Shown here piece after piece: positions 11,621 to 22,152 of a stretch of DNA of 64,000 nt. The stretch comes from Pochonia chlamydosporia 170 (lineage: Eukaryota; Ascomycota; Sordariomycetes; Hypocreales; Clavicipitaceae). Below the pieces are notes generated by a model that worked only from the letters and a program-made list of their open reading frames with translations, had not been told where the DNA came from and made no database searches. The stretch is taken from NCBI RefSeq assembly GCF_001653235.2, contig NC_035791.1, forward strand, positions 1,674,001 to 1,738,000. The letters run 5' to 3'. Numbering within the stretch: the stretch's first letter is position 1; every line of letters starts with the position of its first letter. Made by a program: the position numbers and the translations under genes.

Positions 11621-12965
11621 ATGTACAAGTCTTTGCTTCCAGTTGCGTTTCTCGCAGTCTCAAACATTCAGGGTATCTGGGCCCAAGAAGTCAACCTCGT
11701 GTCCCTGTTTCCACGACACAAACCTCCAATACTAGGAGATATTTGCAAGTCTCTTCGACAGGCCTGCAATGTGAACCAATTTCCGGCACCCATCGAGGTA
11801 GGTTACATTACAACAGTTGGCAGAGCGTAACCGCTAACAATTCACAGAAACTATGCCAAGAGTATTGCGAAAAAGAGATCGACTTGGACGATCTCCAGGC
11901 AGAACTTTGCAGAGACTTCAAACAGGTATGTGCAGACCTTCAACAAGGCATTACCACCACGTCACTCACGCCTCTTAGTATGTCGACAGCCTCGGCAAGT
12001 GCGCCAATGATGTCTGCGGTGTGATTCAAAAGCAGTGCAGCGGCAGGGGTATATGCACCAAGGACTCTGATTGCGAGGAGCTTGAAGTCTGCCGGAACTA
12101 CGTCTGTAAGCCAAAGGTCTGTCACCACTATCGCGAATGCAATTATCGCGTCTGCAGGGATAACAAGTGTGTTCCCTGCGAGTCAGACTCAGACTGTGAT
12201 TTCCGACCAGATCTCAAGTGCAGGAAGGGCAAGTGTCTTCCCAACTCAATTCCGCCTCTAAATTGTACCAAGAACTCGGACTGCAAGCCAGGTCAAGTTT
12301 GCCAAGATGGTGATTGTGGTAAATGCTCCCCCGGTGGTGCAGAATGCGACAAAGACAAATTCTGTAGCAACGGGGAATGCATTCCAAAACCTCCTAGCTG
12401 CGGAAAACCTGGCTTTGAATGGGCAGAATGGCGCGGCCCTTCGTCCTGGAGCGGCGTGAAATCACCACCTTTCGCAGAGTACGATCCAACCGTGTTCAAG
12501 TCACAAAAGCCCGAGTATGAGGGCCTCACGAACACGCTGGTCATCGATGCGCCTTTGCAGCTCTATGGACAGGGTGCCAATCTCAATCTTGCTACTGTGG
12601 TACACCAAGGGTTTCTACTGGCACCCGAGACTGGCAACTACACCTTTGTGTTTGGTCAGGCAGACGATATTGTTCTTGTCTGGCTGGGCAAAAATGCATT
12701 CAGTGGCTGGACAAGAGCGAACGCGGATATTGAGAGAACTTATATTCCACCTCCGGGCGATGAGACTCGCACAATGAGGCTCTTGGAGCAGGGAACGTAT
12801 TATCCTGTGAGAGTGGCCTGGGGGGATAAGGGCGGAAATGTGGCCATGTCTGTCAAAATCATTGCGCCGAATGGTGATGAGTTGACTGGCAAGGAGGGTG
12901 GCTACTTCAGAACCGAAGCTTGCGATGGTTCATATGACACGTTTCCCCCGTATGGGCAGTCCTGA
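11621..12965 (+). CDS. secreted Cys-rich protein with C-terminal GLEYA/PA14-like adhesin domain, 413 aa
   Basis: Exons 11621-11797, 11848-11925 and 11979-12965 (donors GTAGGT and GTATGT), all phase 0. The first 22 residues (MYKSLLPVAFLAVSNIQGIWAQ) form a signal peptide. Residues from about 95 to 225 hold 22 cysteines, arranged largely as repeats of the type C-x(3,4)-SDC-x(5,6)-C-x3-C (CTKDSDCEELEVCRNYVC, CESDSDC..., CTKNSDCKPGQVCQDGDC). The rest is a GLEYA/PA14-like beta sandwich: GFLLAPETGNYTFVFGQADDIVLVWLG, with a DD pair where the family has its Ca2+/ligand DcisD motif, then YYPVRVAWGDKGGNVAMSVKI. GLEYA domains in fungal surface proteins bind glycans. No GPI signal is visible at the C-terminus, so it is probably secreted or cell-wall associated. 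Ligand and role are unknown. Confidence 0.85.
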
Positions 12966-13484
12966 GCTTGTGGGAGACTGTGTCAGGCAGACATGTGATT
13001 TTCTGACGTTGTTGATTAGCTGTAGTTCAGTCACATATATTCGGATGTACTCTCAATCGAGCACAGCTTGCCTTGATACCAAGAGGTCGGAATTGTGATT
13101 CTGTGTCTCAACGTGCCGTAACATGATGTGTATGTGTTCTGTACTTTCAATGATCGTTTCAGAAGAGAGTCTAGATAGTATTGACGGTCTGGTAGCGACG
13201 AGGTGATGGAGCAACCAGCTCAACGGCAGTGCAACTTGGTGGGCCGAGCCAGACAGACTTGCCAACTAGAAGTCGACCATGCTCCGACCCGAGCGTTGTT
13301 GGGGCGCGGAAAGACCTTGAAGAAGTGGGTTCAAGCTGCGCAACTTTAAGTCTGCCATCACCTCCAAAGTCAATCCATCCATCCCCGACCACACTCTATA
13401 GAGCCTCAATTCTTGCTTGGGCCTGCTTCTTCTCGTCTTAGACTTCTTTTAGCAAACATAACGTGTTCACTTAAACAATTCAAA
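12966..13484. other. intergenic: TPI promoter and leader
   Basis: 519 bp between two plus-strand genes. The last 150 bp are pyrimidine-rich (tcaatccatccatcc, cctgcttcttctcgtc), typical of strongly expressed fungal glycolytic genes. No ORF is supported. Confidence 0.6.
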
Positions 13485-14533
13485 ATGGCTCGCAAGTTTT
13501 TCGTCGGCGGCAACTTCAAGATGTGAGTCCATCCAGTTCAGCACAAGCTGTCTGCCCCTCCATGCCCCGCGTCTGCATAGCAGCTCGCAAAACACCGCAG
13601 CTCGCCATGAGAACAATTCGGCCGTTGGTACGAAATATCAGGAGTCAAATTTGTTGACAAGAACATACTAGGAACGGGACTGTCTCGTCCATCAAGGAGA
13701 TTGTCAAGAACCTCAACGAGGCCACTCTCGATGCCGAAGTCGGTACGTAACCACCAGAGACCATCCACCTCCGACAGACGCAACGAAATAATCCCCTGCT
13801 GACCACTCCAATCCCATTACCAGAGGTTGTCGTTTCTCCTCCCGCCCTATACCTCCAGCTGGTGCGTGACACCATCCGCTCGAGCATCGAAGTTGCCGCC
13901 CAAAACGTCTTCGACAAGCCCTGCGGCGCCTACACCGGCGAAATCTCTGTCTCCCAGCTCAAGGACAGCAACATCAACTGGGCCATCTTGGGTCACTCTG
14001 AGCGTCGCACTATCCTCAAGGAGTCGGACGAGGTTGTTGCCTCCAAGACCAAATATGCCACTGATAACGGCGTCAGCGTCATCTGGTGCTGCGGCGAGAG
14101 CCTCGAGGAGCGTGAGGCCGGCAAGACCATTGAGGTCGTGAGCAAGCAGCTCCAGGCTCTCAAGGCCCAGGTCAGCGACTGGTCCAAGATTGTCATTGCC
14201 TACGAGCCTATCTGGGCTATTGGTACTGGCAAGGTTGCTACCACTGAGCAGGCTCAGGAGGTTCACAAGGCTATCCGTGACTGGCTCAAGAAGAATGTCA
14301 GCGATAAGGTTGCTGACGAGACTCGCATCCTGTACGGTGGTAGTGTCAATGAGAAGAACTGTGCTGAGCTGGGCAAGCAGCCTGATATTGACGGCTTCTT
14401 GGTCGGTGGTGCTTCTCTCAAGCCCGCTTGTAAGTTGTGACGCACTTGCTCAACCTTGTCATTTTGCTTGTACACAAGTCCAATTCGCTAACCTGGCACA
14501 GTCGTGGACATTATCAATTGCAAGACGCAGTGA
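13485..14533 (+). CDS. tpi: triosephosphate isomerase, 248 aa
   Basis: Interconverts dihydroxyacetone phosphate and glyceraldehyde 3-phosphate in cytosolic glycolysis and gluconeogenesis. Exons 13485-13522, 13672-13742, 13824-14429 and 14502-14533; all junctions keep frame. The catalytic residues are present: Asn and Lys in GGNFKMNGT, the His of LGHSERR, the Glu of [11 protein letters not shown] (loop 6 follows) and the phosphate-binding YGGSV. The length is that of a normal TPI monomer. The first intron (149 bp) splits the ATG codon of NFKM, and the last exon encodes only the C-terminal strand [10 protein letters not shown]. Highly expressed housekeeping gene. Confidence 0.98.
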
Positions 14534-14867
14534 AGTGTGCGCCAAGCAACAAAACTCTAGTCACGGGCCTTGCGAAATCCGTCTCAAAAGTATAGTTTGA
14601 AAAACAAGGCATTTTATACCCGTCTTTATATTTCCATTCTTAGTGATATGGCGATGGTGATGATAAAAGTAGACTGTAGAGTCGTTTTGTGATTTTTGTT
14701 GGTTCCTCCTCCCCTGATCAAATGTGATGGTGAACCTGTAAAGTCCCAGATATCCCAGCCGCTCTATGCTGAAATCATGATATATGCCCCGTCTTTGATA
14801 CAATAATACATACACGGCAAATTGTCTCCTCCATTTGCCCATTGTCAAATCGTTCACCCCCAACACC
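14534..14867. other. convergent 3' region between TPI and mL43
   Basis: 334 bp holding both 3' UTRs. AT-rich, with no ORF supported. Confidence 0.6.
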
Positions 14868-15409
14868 TTACACAACCATGCCCTTCCCGTGGTACGGTGA
14901 CCAAATGCCTCTGACACTGGGGTTGGTACTGGTGACCGCCTTATTCGTCCGCCTCAACTTCTCGCCACTCGCGTCTCGTAGCAACTCGATTTTTTGCAAA
15001 ATCTCATACGGTGATAGATTTCGTACGCATATGGGCTTTGTGCGTCCATTGATGTAGTGTCCGATGATGACGGGGTGTTTGCCAGGTCGGGGGGAGACGG
15101 CGAACTCGACTTGGGGGTTTGCTGCTGCGAATTTGGGAAGAAGCGATTTGATGAAGCCGCTGCAAAGAAGACTCGTAAGTAACTGCTTTTCATTCGAGTC
15201 AGGGATATCTGGTGCGAACTTACTTCATACCCTTTGAGCTGCCGGCCCAATCGCAATAATGCAAATCCATCTTCTTGCATTGGAGGATGAATGACCCAAC
15301 GCCATTCTGATATTCCGTCAGTATCGATTGAACAAGTAGCTAGAGACGTGATGAGTTCAGATTATCATACCTTGCCGCTCGCAACGGTGCGCAATGCCTT
15401 TACTGTCAT
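14868..15409 (-). CDS. mitochondrial large-subunit ribosomal protein mL43 (MRPL51 family), 137 aa
   Basis: Exons 15371-15409, 15224-15306 and 14868-15159 (donors GTATGA and GTAAGT; acceptors TATCAG and TTGCAG). The joined protein has the thioredoxin-like L51/S25/CI-B8 fold signature: CDWAGSSKGM, GFIKSLLPKFAAANPQVEF and HPVIIGHYINGRTKPICVRNL, then a helix EILQKIELLRDASGEKLRR. Length and pattern fit the fungal 54S protein L51. The start MTVKALRTVASGK supplies a short basic leader. It is divergent from U1-70K across 356 bp and may share regulatory DNA with it. Confidence 0.9.
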
Positions 15410-15765
15410 CTTGCCTTGGCCGCAGTCAATATCCTCATGATCCGACGCCGTACCAGGAGACAAGTCGTGTCGACAGGGACCACAACCAGCCGAAAATTCG
15501 AGCTCACGTTGGGTGTGACCAAACTCGGCTTAGCGCCACCCGGGCCAGCACCGGCAAAACTCAGCCTCCAGGCATCTGTGGCCCCCGACTGGATCACAAT
15601 TTCCAACAGCTTTCGCATCGCATTTCAGGACAACGACTGACAACCATCGTCAACTGCCTTCTCGGCATCAATTTTCCACAGCCGAGGGCCGCAAAGCCAT
15701 CGCATTCGGGCCGCCAATATTGCTGTTGGATTGTTACGCGCGTCGTCTCGCGTAGACGTAGCACC
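15410..15765. promoter_or_regulatory. shared divergent promoter, mL43 / U1-70K
   Basis: 356 bp between two divergent ATGs must contain both promoters and leaders. No TATA-like element stands out. An ORF crosses it in frame with U1-70K from 15394, but it is not needed to explain the protein. Confidence 0.55.
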
Positions 15766-17305
15766 ATGACAGACAAGCTCCCGCCCAATTTGCTGGCGCT
15801 CTTCGCGCCGCGACCCCCCCTGCGATGGGTAGAGCCTCCTGACTTTGCGCCTGAGAAGAGAAAAACTGCACCCATTGATGGTGTCGCCTCGTTCTTGCCA
15901 GAGCTTCAGAAATACAAGGAAACGGATGTGTACAACCCCACAGAAAGTTGGCTCGAGGCGAGGGACAGAAAGAAGCATGAGAAGAAGGAAGCTGTCCAGA
16001 CCTTGCTTACGGATGGGCCTAAGAATTGTTTGTAACTTATACGAAGCATTATTGACACAACATACTAACAGTTAGATGCAGACACTCCTAACGAGGATCC
16101 GAACATTCGCGGCGATGCGTTCAAGACTCTGATTGTTGCGCGACTGAGCTACGACGCTGATGAACGGGACTTGGAACGGGAGTTTGGCCGGTTTGGCCCA
16201 ATTGAGCGCGTTCGTCGACCGCAATACGCTGTAAACCAAACAAGGTACTAACTGAGTGTAGATTCGTATTATTACTGATACTCACGCGCACGAAAAACCC
16301 AACAAGAAGAAGAAGGCCCACCGAGGATATGCCTTTGTCGTATTTGAGAGAGAGAAAGATATGAGAGGTAACTATTGTCCCCCACACCACATTGATGACC
16401 TTTGTTTTTTCAAAAGCACGACTTCCCCCGGATGTAAATCTTGGAGATGTGGCCCTCAAGCTTGCCCTTCTCTGTAGAGAACGCATCGCGAGACACACAT
16501 AAAGGCCCTCAAGCACGCCTGGTCTCGATTCCTTCTTCTCTTGCTCTCTTTCGTCCCTCAGACCTGGTCGGCTATAGACTGGTGATTGTTATGGTAAGAG
16601 TTGCTAACACCTGCGCCGTGGTGGCGCACGCACTATGTAGCTGCTTTGGATTCCTGTGATGGCATTCGCATCAAAGACAGACGCATTAAAGTAGATGTCG
16701 AAAGAGGCCGAACAGTTAAGGGATGGAAGCCGCGTAGATTAGGCGGTGGCCTCGGCGGACGCGGCTACACCAAAACAGCACCTGCTCGCCCTGGTGGTGG
16801 CCCTGGAGGCGGCTTCGGCGGTGGTGGTGGCTTCCGTGGTGGGTTTAAGGGATTCGACGGTGGCCGAGGCCGAGGCGGCTTCCGCGGCGGGTTTGGTGGT
16901 CGCGGAGGAGGCTTCAGAGGAGGCGACGGTCCTCGCGGCGGCGACAGAAACGGCTTCGGGGCACCAAGCGGAGCTCCATCCGGCCCAGGAGGCGACCGAA
17001 GGAACGGTGACCGCGGCTTTGGCGGTGGGTTTGAGTCCAGAGGTGGACGATCGTTTGATGACAGACCCGGCGGTGGTTACCGTGATGGCGGTCGTCGTAC
17101 CGGCGGCAACATGGAACCCATTGGACGCAGAGACGGTGGGTTTCGCGATAGGGATCGTGATCGTGACCGTGACCGTGATCGGGACCGCGACAGGGACAGG
17201 GACCGAGGTGGTCGTGATTACGACAGGCCGCGTGATGATGATAACCGGAAACGAGGATATGAAGGGGGAGGCTACGAGGATCCCAGAAAACTACGACGGT
17301 ACTAA
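15766..17305 (+). CDS. U1 small nuclear ribonucleoprotein 70 kDa protein, 386 aa
   Basis: Core U1 snRNP subunit that binds U1 stem-loop I and helps 5' splice site recognition. Exons 15766-16027, 16082-16209, 16262-16367 and 16641-17305. The N-terminal U1-70K region ([17 protein letters not shown]...[18 protein letters not shown]) matches the family and would contact U1-C/Sm proteins. The RRM follows: RNP2 [12 protein letters not shown]1 RGYAFVVF, and [27 protein letters not shown]. The C-terminus is rich in Gly/Arg and then RD dipeptides (about 17148-17215), like the RS/RD tails of U1-70K. Introns 1 and 2 are 54 and 52 bp, with unusual donors GTTTGT and GTTCGT but strong ACTAAC branch sites. 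Intron 3 is 273 bp with donor GTAACT and interrupts the RRM just after RNP1. Confidence 0.93.
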
Positions 17306-17952
17306 ACAAGTTCTGTACCTGGTGGGTATCGTTTCGAGTTTCAGGCATGCTTTTGGTTCTTTTTGTCGCCAACGTTAAGACACGGGTTCTTTACAAGCGT
17401 AAGAGCCAATCCACCCCCTTTTTTTCCTGTATGTCGAACATGGCTCTCCACCCGACCTGAGGAGTCTCCAGGTAAAGGAAATTTGATGGAAAGGTAAAAA
17501 ACTTCAGACTCTGTATTTTTGTTTGTATTGGTAGGTTAGAAACAAAAGTAGCATGTAGCATGGAGAGGCTACTGTCTTACTATTCCCTTGATAACTAGGT
17601 AAGGTCAGAGGTAAGGCACATCTGACTGCTGACCGAATTTTGGTGAAGGGCGTTTTGCATCAAGCTCGACTACGGCGCAAGTGCAGGAGGTGGCCTTGCG
17701 CAGCTGGTGTCCGTCCAGTACGGGGCCAGGACTTTGTACAACTATTAGCATGTGAAGCGAGAGAGCTAGCTGTCATGTAGTAATGTTTTATTGGAGTCAT
17801 CAAAGTCTCTAGATGCAATTGACCCTCGTAGTAAAAAATGATCAACCAGTAACGCCGGACCTGTTGAAATCCCCCCCCCCCCGGTATCAGTCGTGCCAAC
17901 ATTTGTCAACCTTCAATTTTCTCAATTCTCATCCAACTTTTTATGCCTGTCG
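17306..17952. other. convergent 3' region between U1-70K and MRT4
   Basis: 647 bp with no supported gene. It contains a pure run of 12 C at 17871-17882 and the 3' UTRs of both neighbours. Confidence 0.6.
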
Positions 17953-18802
17953 TTAGTTTTCGTCAACGCCCTCCATGGCAGATGGATCAACCTCTGTAAC
18001 CTCTCCGCTCGCTGAGCTCCAGTACCTAGAATGCCGGTCAATACCAAGGACAACGTCCCAATGGGCAATGTCACAACTTACGCCAAAATCTTGACCTTGA
18101 ACTCAGAGATGCAAACGCCAAACAACTTCAACAGCCTCGTCTGCCTCGAGTCCAACACATCCCCCTCCCTACAAACCACGTATCCCTCCCCCTCGCCGCT
18201 CTCATCACCCAGCACAACTCTTCCCTTGACCATCCTCGTTGGCACATTCAACTTCCGCAGCTCCGGCTCAATCGTATGCTCGAGCGGCACGTCATGCTCC
18301 ACGGGGACCTCGCCGGCCGTAGCGTACACCACGCCAGCGGGGATAGTAAAGTCGCGAGGGGCGGTGACGCCCGCGCGGGCGAAGTCCACGGGCGCAAAGT
18401 TGTTGAAGTACTCGAGGATGGATTCGACGGGGCGGTTTGTCAGCAGCAGGCCGACCGTGCCGCCGAGGTACTGCGTTAGGTCTTCGATGCCGGGGGCGAT
18501 GGCTTCGGAGGGGGATTGGCCGAGTGCCTTGGCCATGAGTTTCGTTTTGCCGAAGAAGAGTCTGGTGGAATTAGCTTGGGAAAGGAAGGGAGAGGGAGAG
18601 GGAAAATGTACCTGCTGTCGTTTAACTCGTGGCGCACGTTTTTGAGGTAGCTGTTGCGCATGTTGTCGACGCTAAAGACGAAGCAGTGCTGGTATTCGGG
18701 GACGGCATCGCGGATGTTCTGGAAGAGTTTGTCCTTTTGCTCGCGGGTCTTTTTGGCGACTTGGGTTAGGTGGAAGACTTTGGCTCGTCTTGACTTGGGC
18801 AT
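17953..18802 (-). CDS. MRT4: ribosome assembly factor Mrt4, 247 aa
   Basis: Nucleolar paralogue of ribosomal stalk protein P0. It occupies the P0 site on pre-60S particles and is exchanged in late maturation; it lacks the P0 acidic tail. Exons 18612-18802, 18082-18561 and 17953-18025. The N-terminus [19 protein letters not shown] and the segments [34 protein letters not shown] and [20 protein letters not shown] match the family. Without the last splice the frame stops at once (ILA, then TAA made by the GTAAGT donor). Removing the 56-bp intron 18026-18081 adds [23 protein letters not shown], which fits the conserved C-terminus, so I placed the end at 17953. Confidence 0.93.
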
Positions 18803-20313
18803 TGTGGGGGATGTGTGTGGTAAAAATAAAATAGAAGAGAGGATTGGGGTTGCGGCAGTTGTATTGGTTGATTTGGTGAGGTGATTGGCGAGGTTTGGCG
18901 ATCAAAATGGTGATGGCGCTGATGCTTGAGGCGGTGGATGGTGGGCGTAAAAAAAAAAGGATGCGATATGATATTTTGCTGATAAGATTGTAAAATTTCA
19001 GATGGATGGGCTGGCTTGCAGTGCGAGGGAAGAATGCTGTGCCGTGAGTGGTCGGTTTGGGTGCGGGAAGTGGTTGTGGGCGGGATCCCGCAGTTTGAAT
19101 GGAAGGGACCATTCATTCAGTCAATCACTGTGGCCAAGACTCTCAAGACTTGGTGTCAGGCAGGCATCTCTTATGGCGTCTGGTCTTGTCGGCTGCTTTG
19201 CACAAGATGAGAGTAGTGCGACCAGCTTCGGGACAGCTATCCGGACTACACAACATGACGAGGCTTGACCAGGCGTGGCTGGAGAGGGTCATTCCTATTC
19301 TCACGATTTACCATGACAGAGCGTGAACCAGAGGAGTTCTTCATTGATTCCGTGGTTGCATCCTCTCATGCTGCTCATCTTGGTGCCCAAATGTCCACTT
19401 GATGCTCGACACCCGCTGGCTCGAATTTTGTTTTCGTTCAACCATCACTTCACCACACAGCCGGTGTCCAGAAAATCGGCATTCGGATGCCCTGTAAGAA
19501 AGGACTTGGACAAAATAGGCATCTCGCAAAGTTTACCCATAACTTCTTGCGGCTATTGTACACAAGCCTCAAGGAACAACCGTTCATACATTCCGACATG
19601 CCATCAAGGTCCAGATAGTCAAGACCACCCTCACATCACCATCGTTCCCTCAAACTGCCAATTGCCAATTTGCAAACATCAAGAGTCATCAGGCCTTCCT
19701 TCGCCCACACTCATTCTCAGTCACCCCCGCCATAACTGCGCCATCTTCCTCGCGAGAACCAAACCACCCGCTTCAGCCGCGCTGACTCACACCGTCACCA
19801 TAATTTGTGAACAACGTAAAGCGGTCATTGCCAAAGCCCGTTAAGCCCATCTTTGCACCAGACGTATTGCCATTCAACCCACCCCCCGTATCGGCAATGA
19901 ATAACCGAGTTGAACCTCGCAATGACCTTTATGACCAACTTGTGACTTTGCCCCATGGTCCCCATCCCCTCGGCTCAAGTACCCCCCTGGTTAGCAAGAT
20001 CAAGAGCCAGGCAGCATCAGCCTTATTTGCGAATCATACGCGTGTCTTTGCCTAAATAGATTGCAGTGATGACTTGGTTCCTTGCCCGGAACAGAGTTGC
20101 CTGGCTCTGAAATACAATTTGCCTTGTTTGATTCTTGGCAACATCTGTTCCATCTTCCACTTGTACAAGTCCACCGTTTCTGCTGCCAATTGCTTCCTAG
20201 AATTCTTGCCAAGAGAATAGTTCACACAGTTTCCATGCCCTATTGCCATTCTGTGAGAATGGAACCGCATCCTCCCTGAAATAAGACAGAGTTATCCCCG
20301 CCAGCACTTGCCA
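18803..20313. other. divergent intergenic region, MRT4 / small membrane protein
   Basis: About 1.5 kb with no convincing gene. It should include the MRT4 promoter on the left and that of the membrane protein on the right. One GTCTGGTC word is at 19178. ORFs of up to 173 codons at 19.3-19.8 kb lack domains or typical composition. Confidence 0.5.
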
Positions 20314-20658
20314 ATGCCCGCGCTCAACTCCAACATTACCGTTGCCCTCGCAAATACGTCGCCTTCGTCACAAACATCTTCTAGCCCGAACTCTACAAAC
20401 AATGATTCTACCGGTGTTTTCGCCGGGTTGGGGGATTCGGCAGGCACCCAGCTCGTGAGAGGGCTGTTCATCGGCATGGGAGCCGGGCTGTTCTTGGCTC
20501 TGGTTACGTGTTGTTGGATTCCTTGTGTCAGGAAATGGCAGAGGAGGAGGAGAGGACCAGTAACTGAGGTATCATCTGCATCACCTAGTATGGATCATGT
20601 TGGACGGCATAGTTCATCTTCTGTTCAGGCGAGGATACATGCATGGGGTGATAGGTAG
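20314..20658 (+). CDS. small single-pass membrane protein, 114 aa, function unknown
   Basis: ATG at 20314 opens MPALNSNITVALANTSPSS, a Ser/Thr/Asn-rich region with several N-x-S/T sequons, so probably lumenal or outside. One hydrophobic span (VRGLFIGMGAGLFLALVTCC) is followed by a strongly basic stretch WIPCVRKWQRRRRG and a Ser-rich cytosolic tail. The positive-inside rule predicts N-out/C-in. I do not recognise a family. No intron is needed, but an upstream exon cannot be excluded. Confidence 0.5.
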   Translation: MPALNSNITVALANTSPSSQTSSSPNSTNNDSTGVFAGLGDSAGTQLVRGLFIGMGAGLFLALVTCCWIPCVRKWQRRRRGPVTEVSSASPSMDHVGRHSSSSVQARIHAWGDR

Positions 20659-22152
20659 TTGTCTTTGTCGTTTGGTATGGCGCCGGGAGTTTGGGTTGTA
20701 CAGTTGGTCGAGTTTTTGGGAACTTTTAATGGATATGCGCGTTTCAGTGTAGTTCGATGTTATATACAGCTGCGTTGGTAAAAAGATATTTGCAGTTCGC
20801 GATGCGTCCTTGCTTTGTTGCGCTGTCTGTGTCAGCTCTATCCGTTTGGCGAAGGTTGGGTGGTTTGTTTCGTATTGTGTGGGTAGCACGTCTGTATCTG
20901 CGTGCACCTGTTGGTTATTATCGGCTACAAAGGTCAATTTGGTCTGTAATTGTCGTTGTTCCATGTTTCACAGACACAAAATCTTGTTGCGTTGTGTGAT
21001 GTTGGCTTTTGTAAGGCGTCAACATAGGGTTTATCACCGGGCTTGGCTTTCTGCCGCAGTCAATGCTCCATTGAGAAAGGTGCAGTATGAATGTACATAT
21101 AACAGATTGTTGAAATGCGGACTGTATTCGCTGAGCCTGGAAGGTCAGTAGAGAAGCTTCCTCGGGCAACTTCTGGGGATCATGAGATTCAGGGTACCCT
21201 AGAGCTTGGCCGCCATCTTGAAGCTGCCAATGCTAGGCTATGTGGCAGCACATGTCTATCTGTTTAGCTTTAGAAACCGCCATTTGAAACTTCTTTTTTT
21301 TTCGCATTCGAATACCTAGCTACCTGTTATTGGGCATGCTGGGTAAATACTATGGCGATGAAGCTTAAATATTAACAGCTACGGGATCCAAGCTCCTCCC
21401 ATTGCAGCAACACCACCAACCCTTCAATGTTTTCCATCCACCAGCCACGCATCAATCAAACCAGCACGTCTATTGTAAACAGCCACAAAGTGACATACGG
21501 CTGTATTCTCCAATTCAAAACACTCACACCATCGTCCGAGGCAAAACACCCTTCCCCAGATCAGGCTTTTGTTTCCAGACGCCTCCAAGCTTCCCCCTCC
21601 CATAAGTGGGCCACTTTTACCCTTCCGACTATCGCAAAGAACGCACGGACCACATGCATTTGACGATGACCACCACCACCTTGAAGTGGTTTTTTTCCCC
21701 AATTTCCCTTTCACTCAACTTCAACGCAACGCAGTTCCCATTTGCATCACCACCTCATCCCACTCCCCCTTCTCCCTTCTCCTCCATCCGCCAAAGAACA
21801 AGCCTATCAAGGTTGTCTCCTTTTTTCCTTCGCCAATTTTCGACTTCTTGCCTCACACTCTCGATAAACCGCGATACCCTTTCAGCCCGTCCACTCCCGG
21901 TCTGGAATACGTTGGCCACCTTTGTCATCAGGTGCCTGCTTCACTAGCCATTGCTGCTTCGCGATACCTCGTCGATAGACATCCCTATCGTGAACGACTA
22001 CCAGAGGCATCAATTTTGATTGCCCTCCTCTTCCGACCTTTCCGCATTGACACCTCCACGCGCACGCGATCCATCCCTCACGCTGTGCCTTAATTGCGGC
22101 CCTACCACCATCACCACTCATACATCGTCGTATCAGATAATAGAGGGTAGCC
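20659..22152. other. intergenic: promoter and long leader of the NTF2/RRM gene
   Basis: About 1.5 kb. The right half (21400-22150) is strongly pyrimidine-rich on the plus strand, as in fungal promoters and leaders just upstream of transcription starts. No ORF is supported. Confidence 0.55.

Noticed and set aside
16746..17378. 210-codon plus frame of Ala/Val-rich sequence
   Set aside because: Shifted frame of the Gly/Arg-rich tail of U1-70K.
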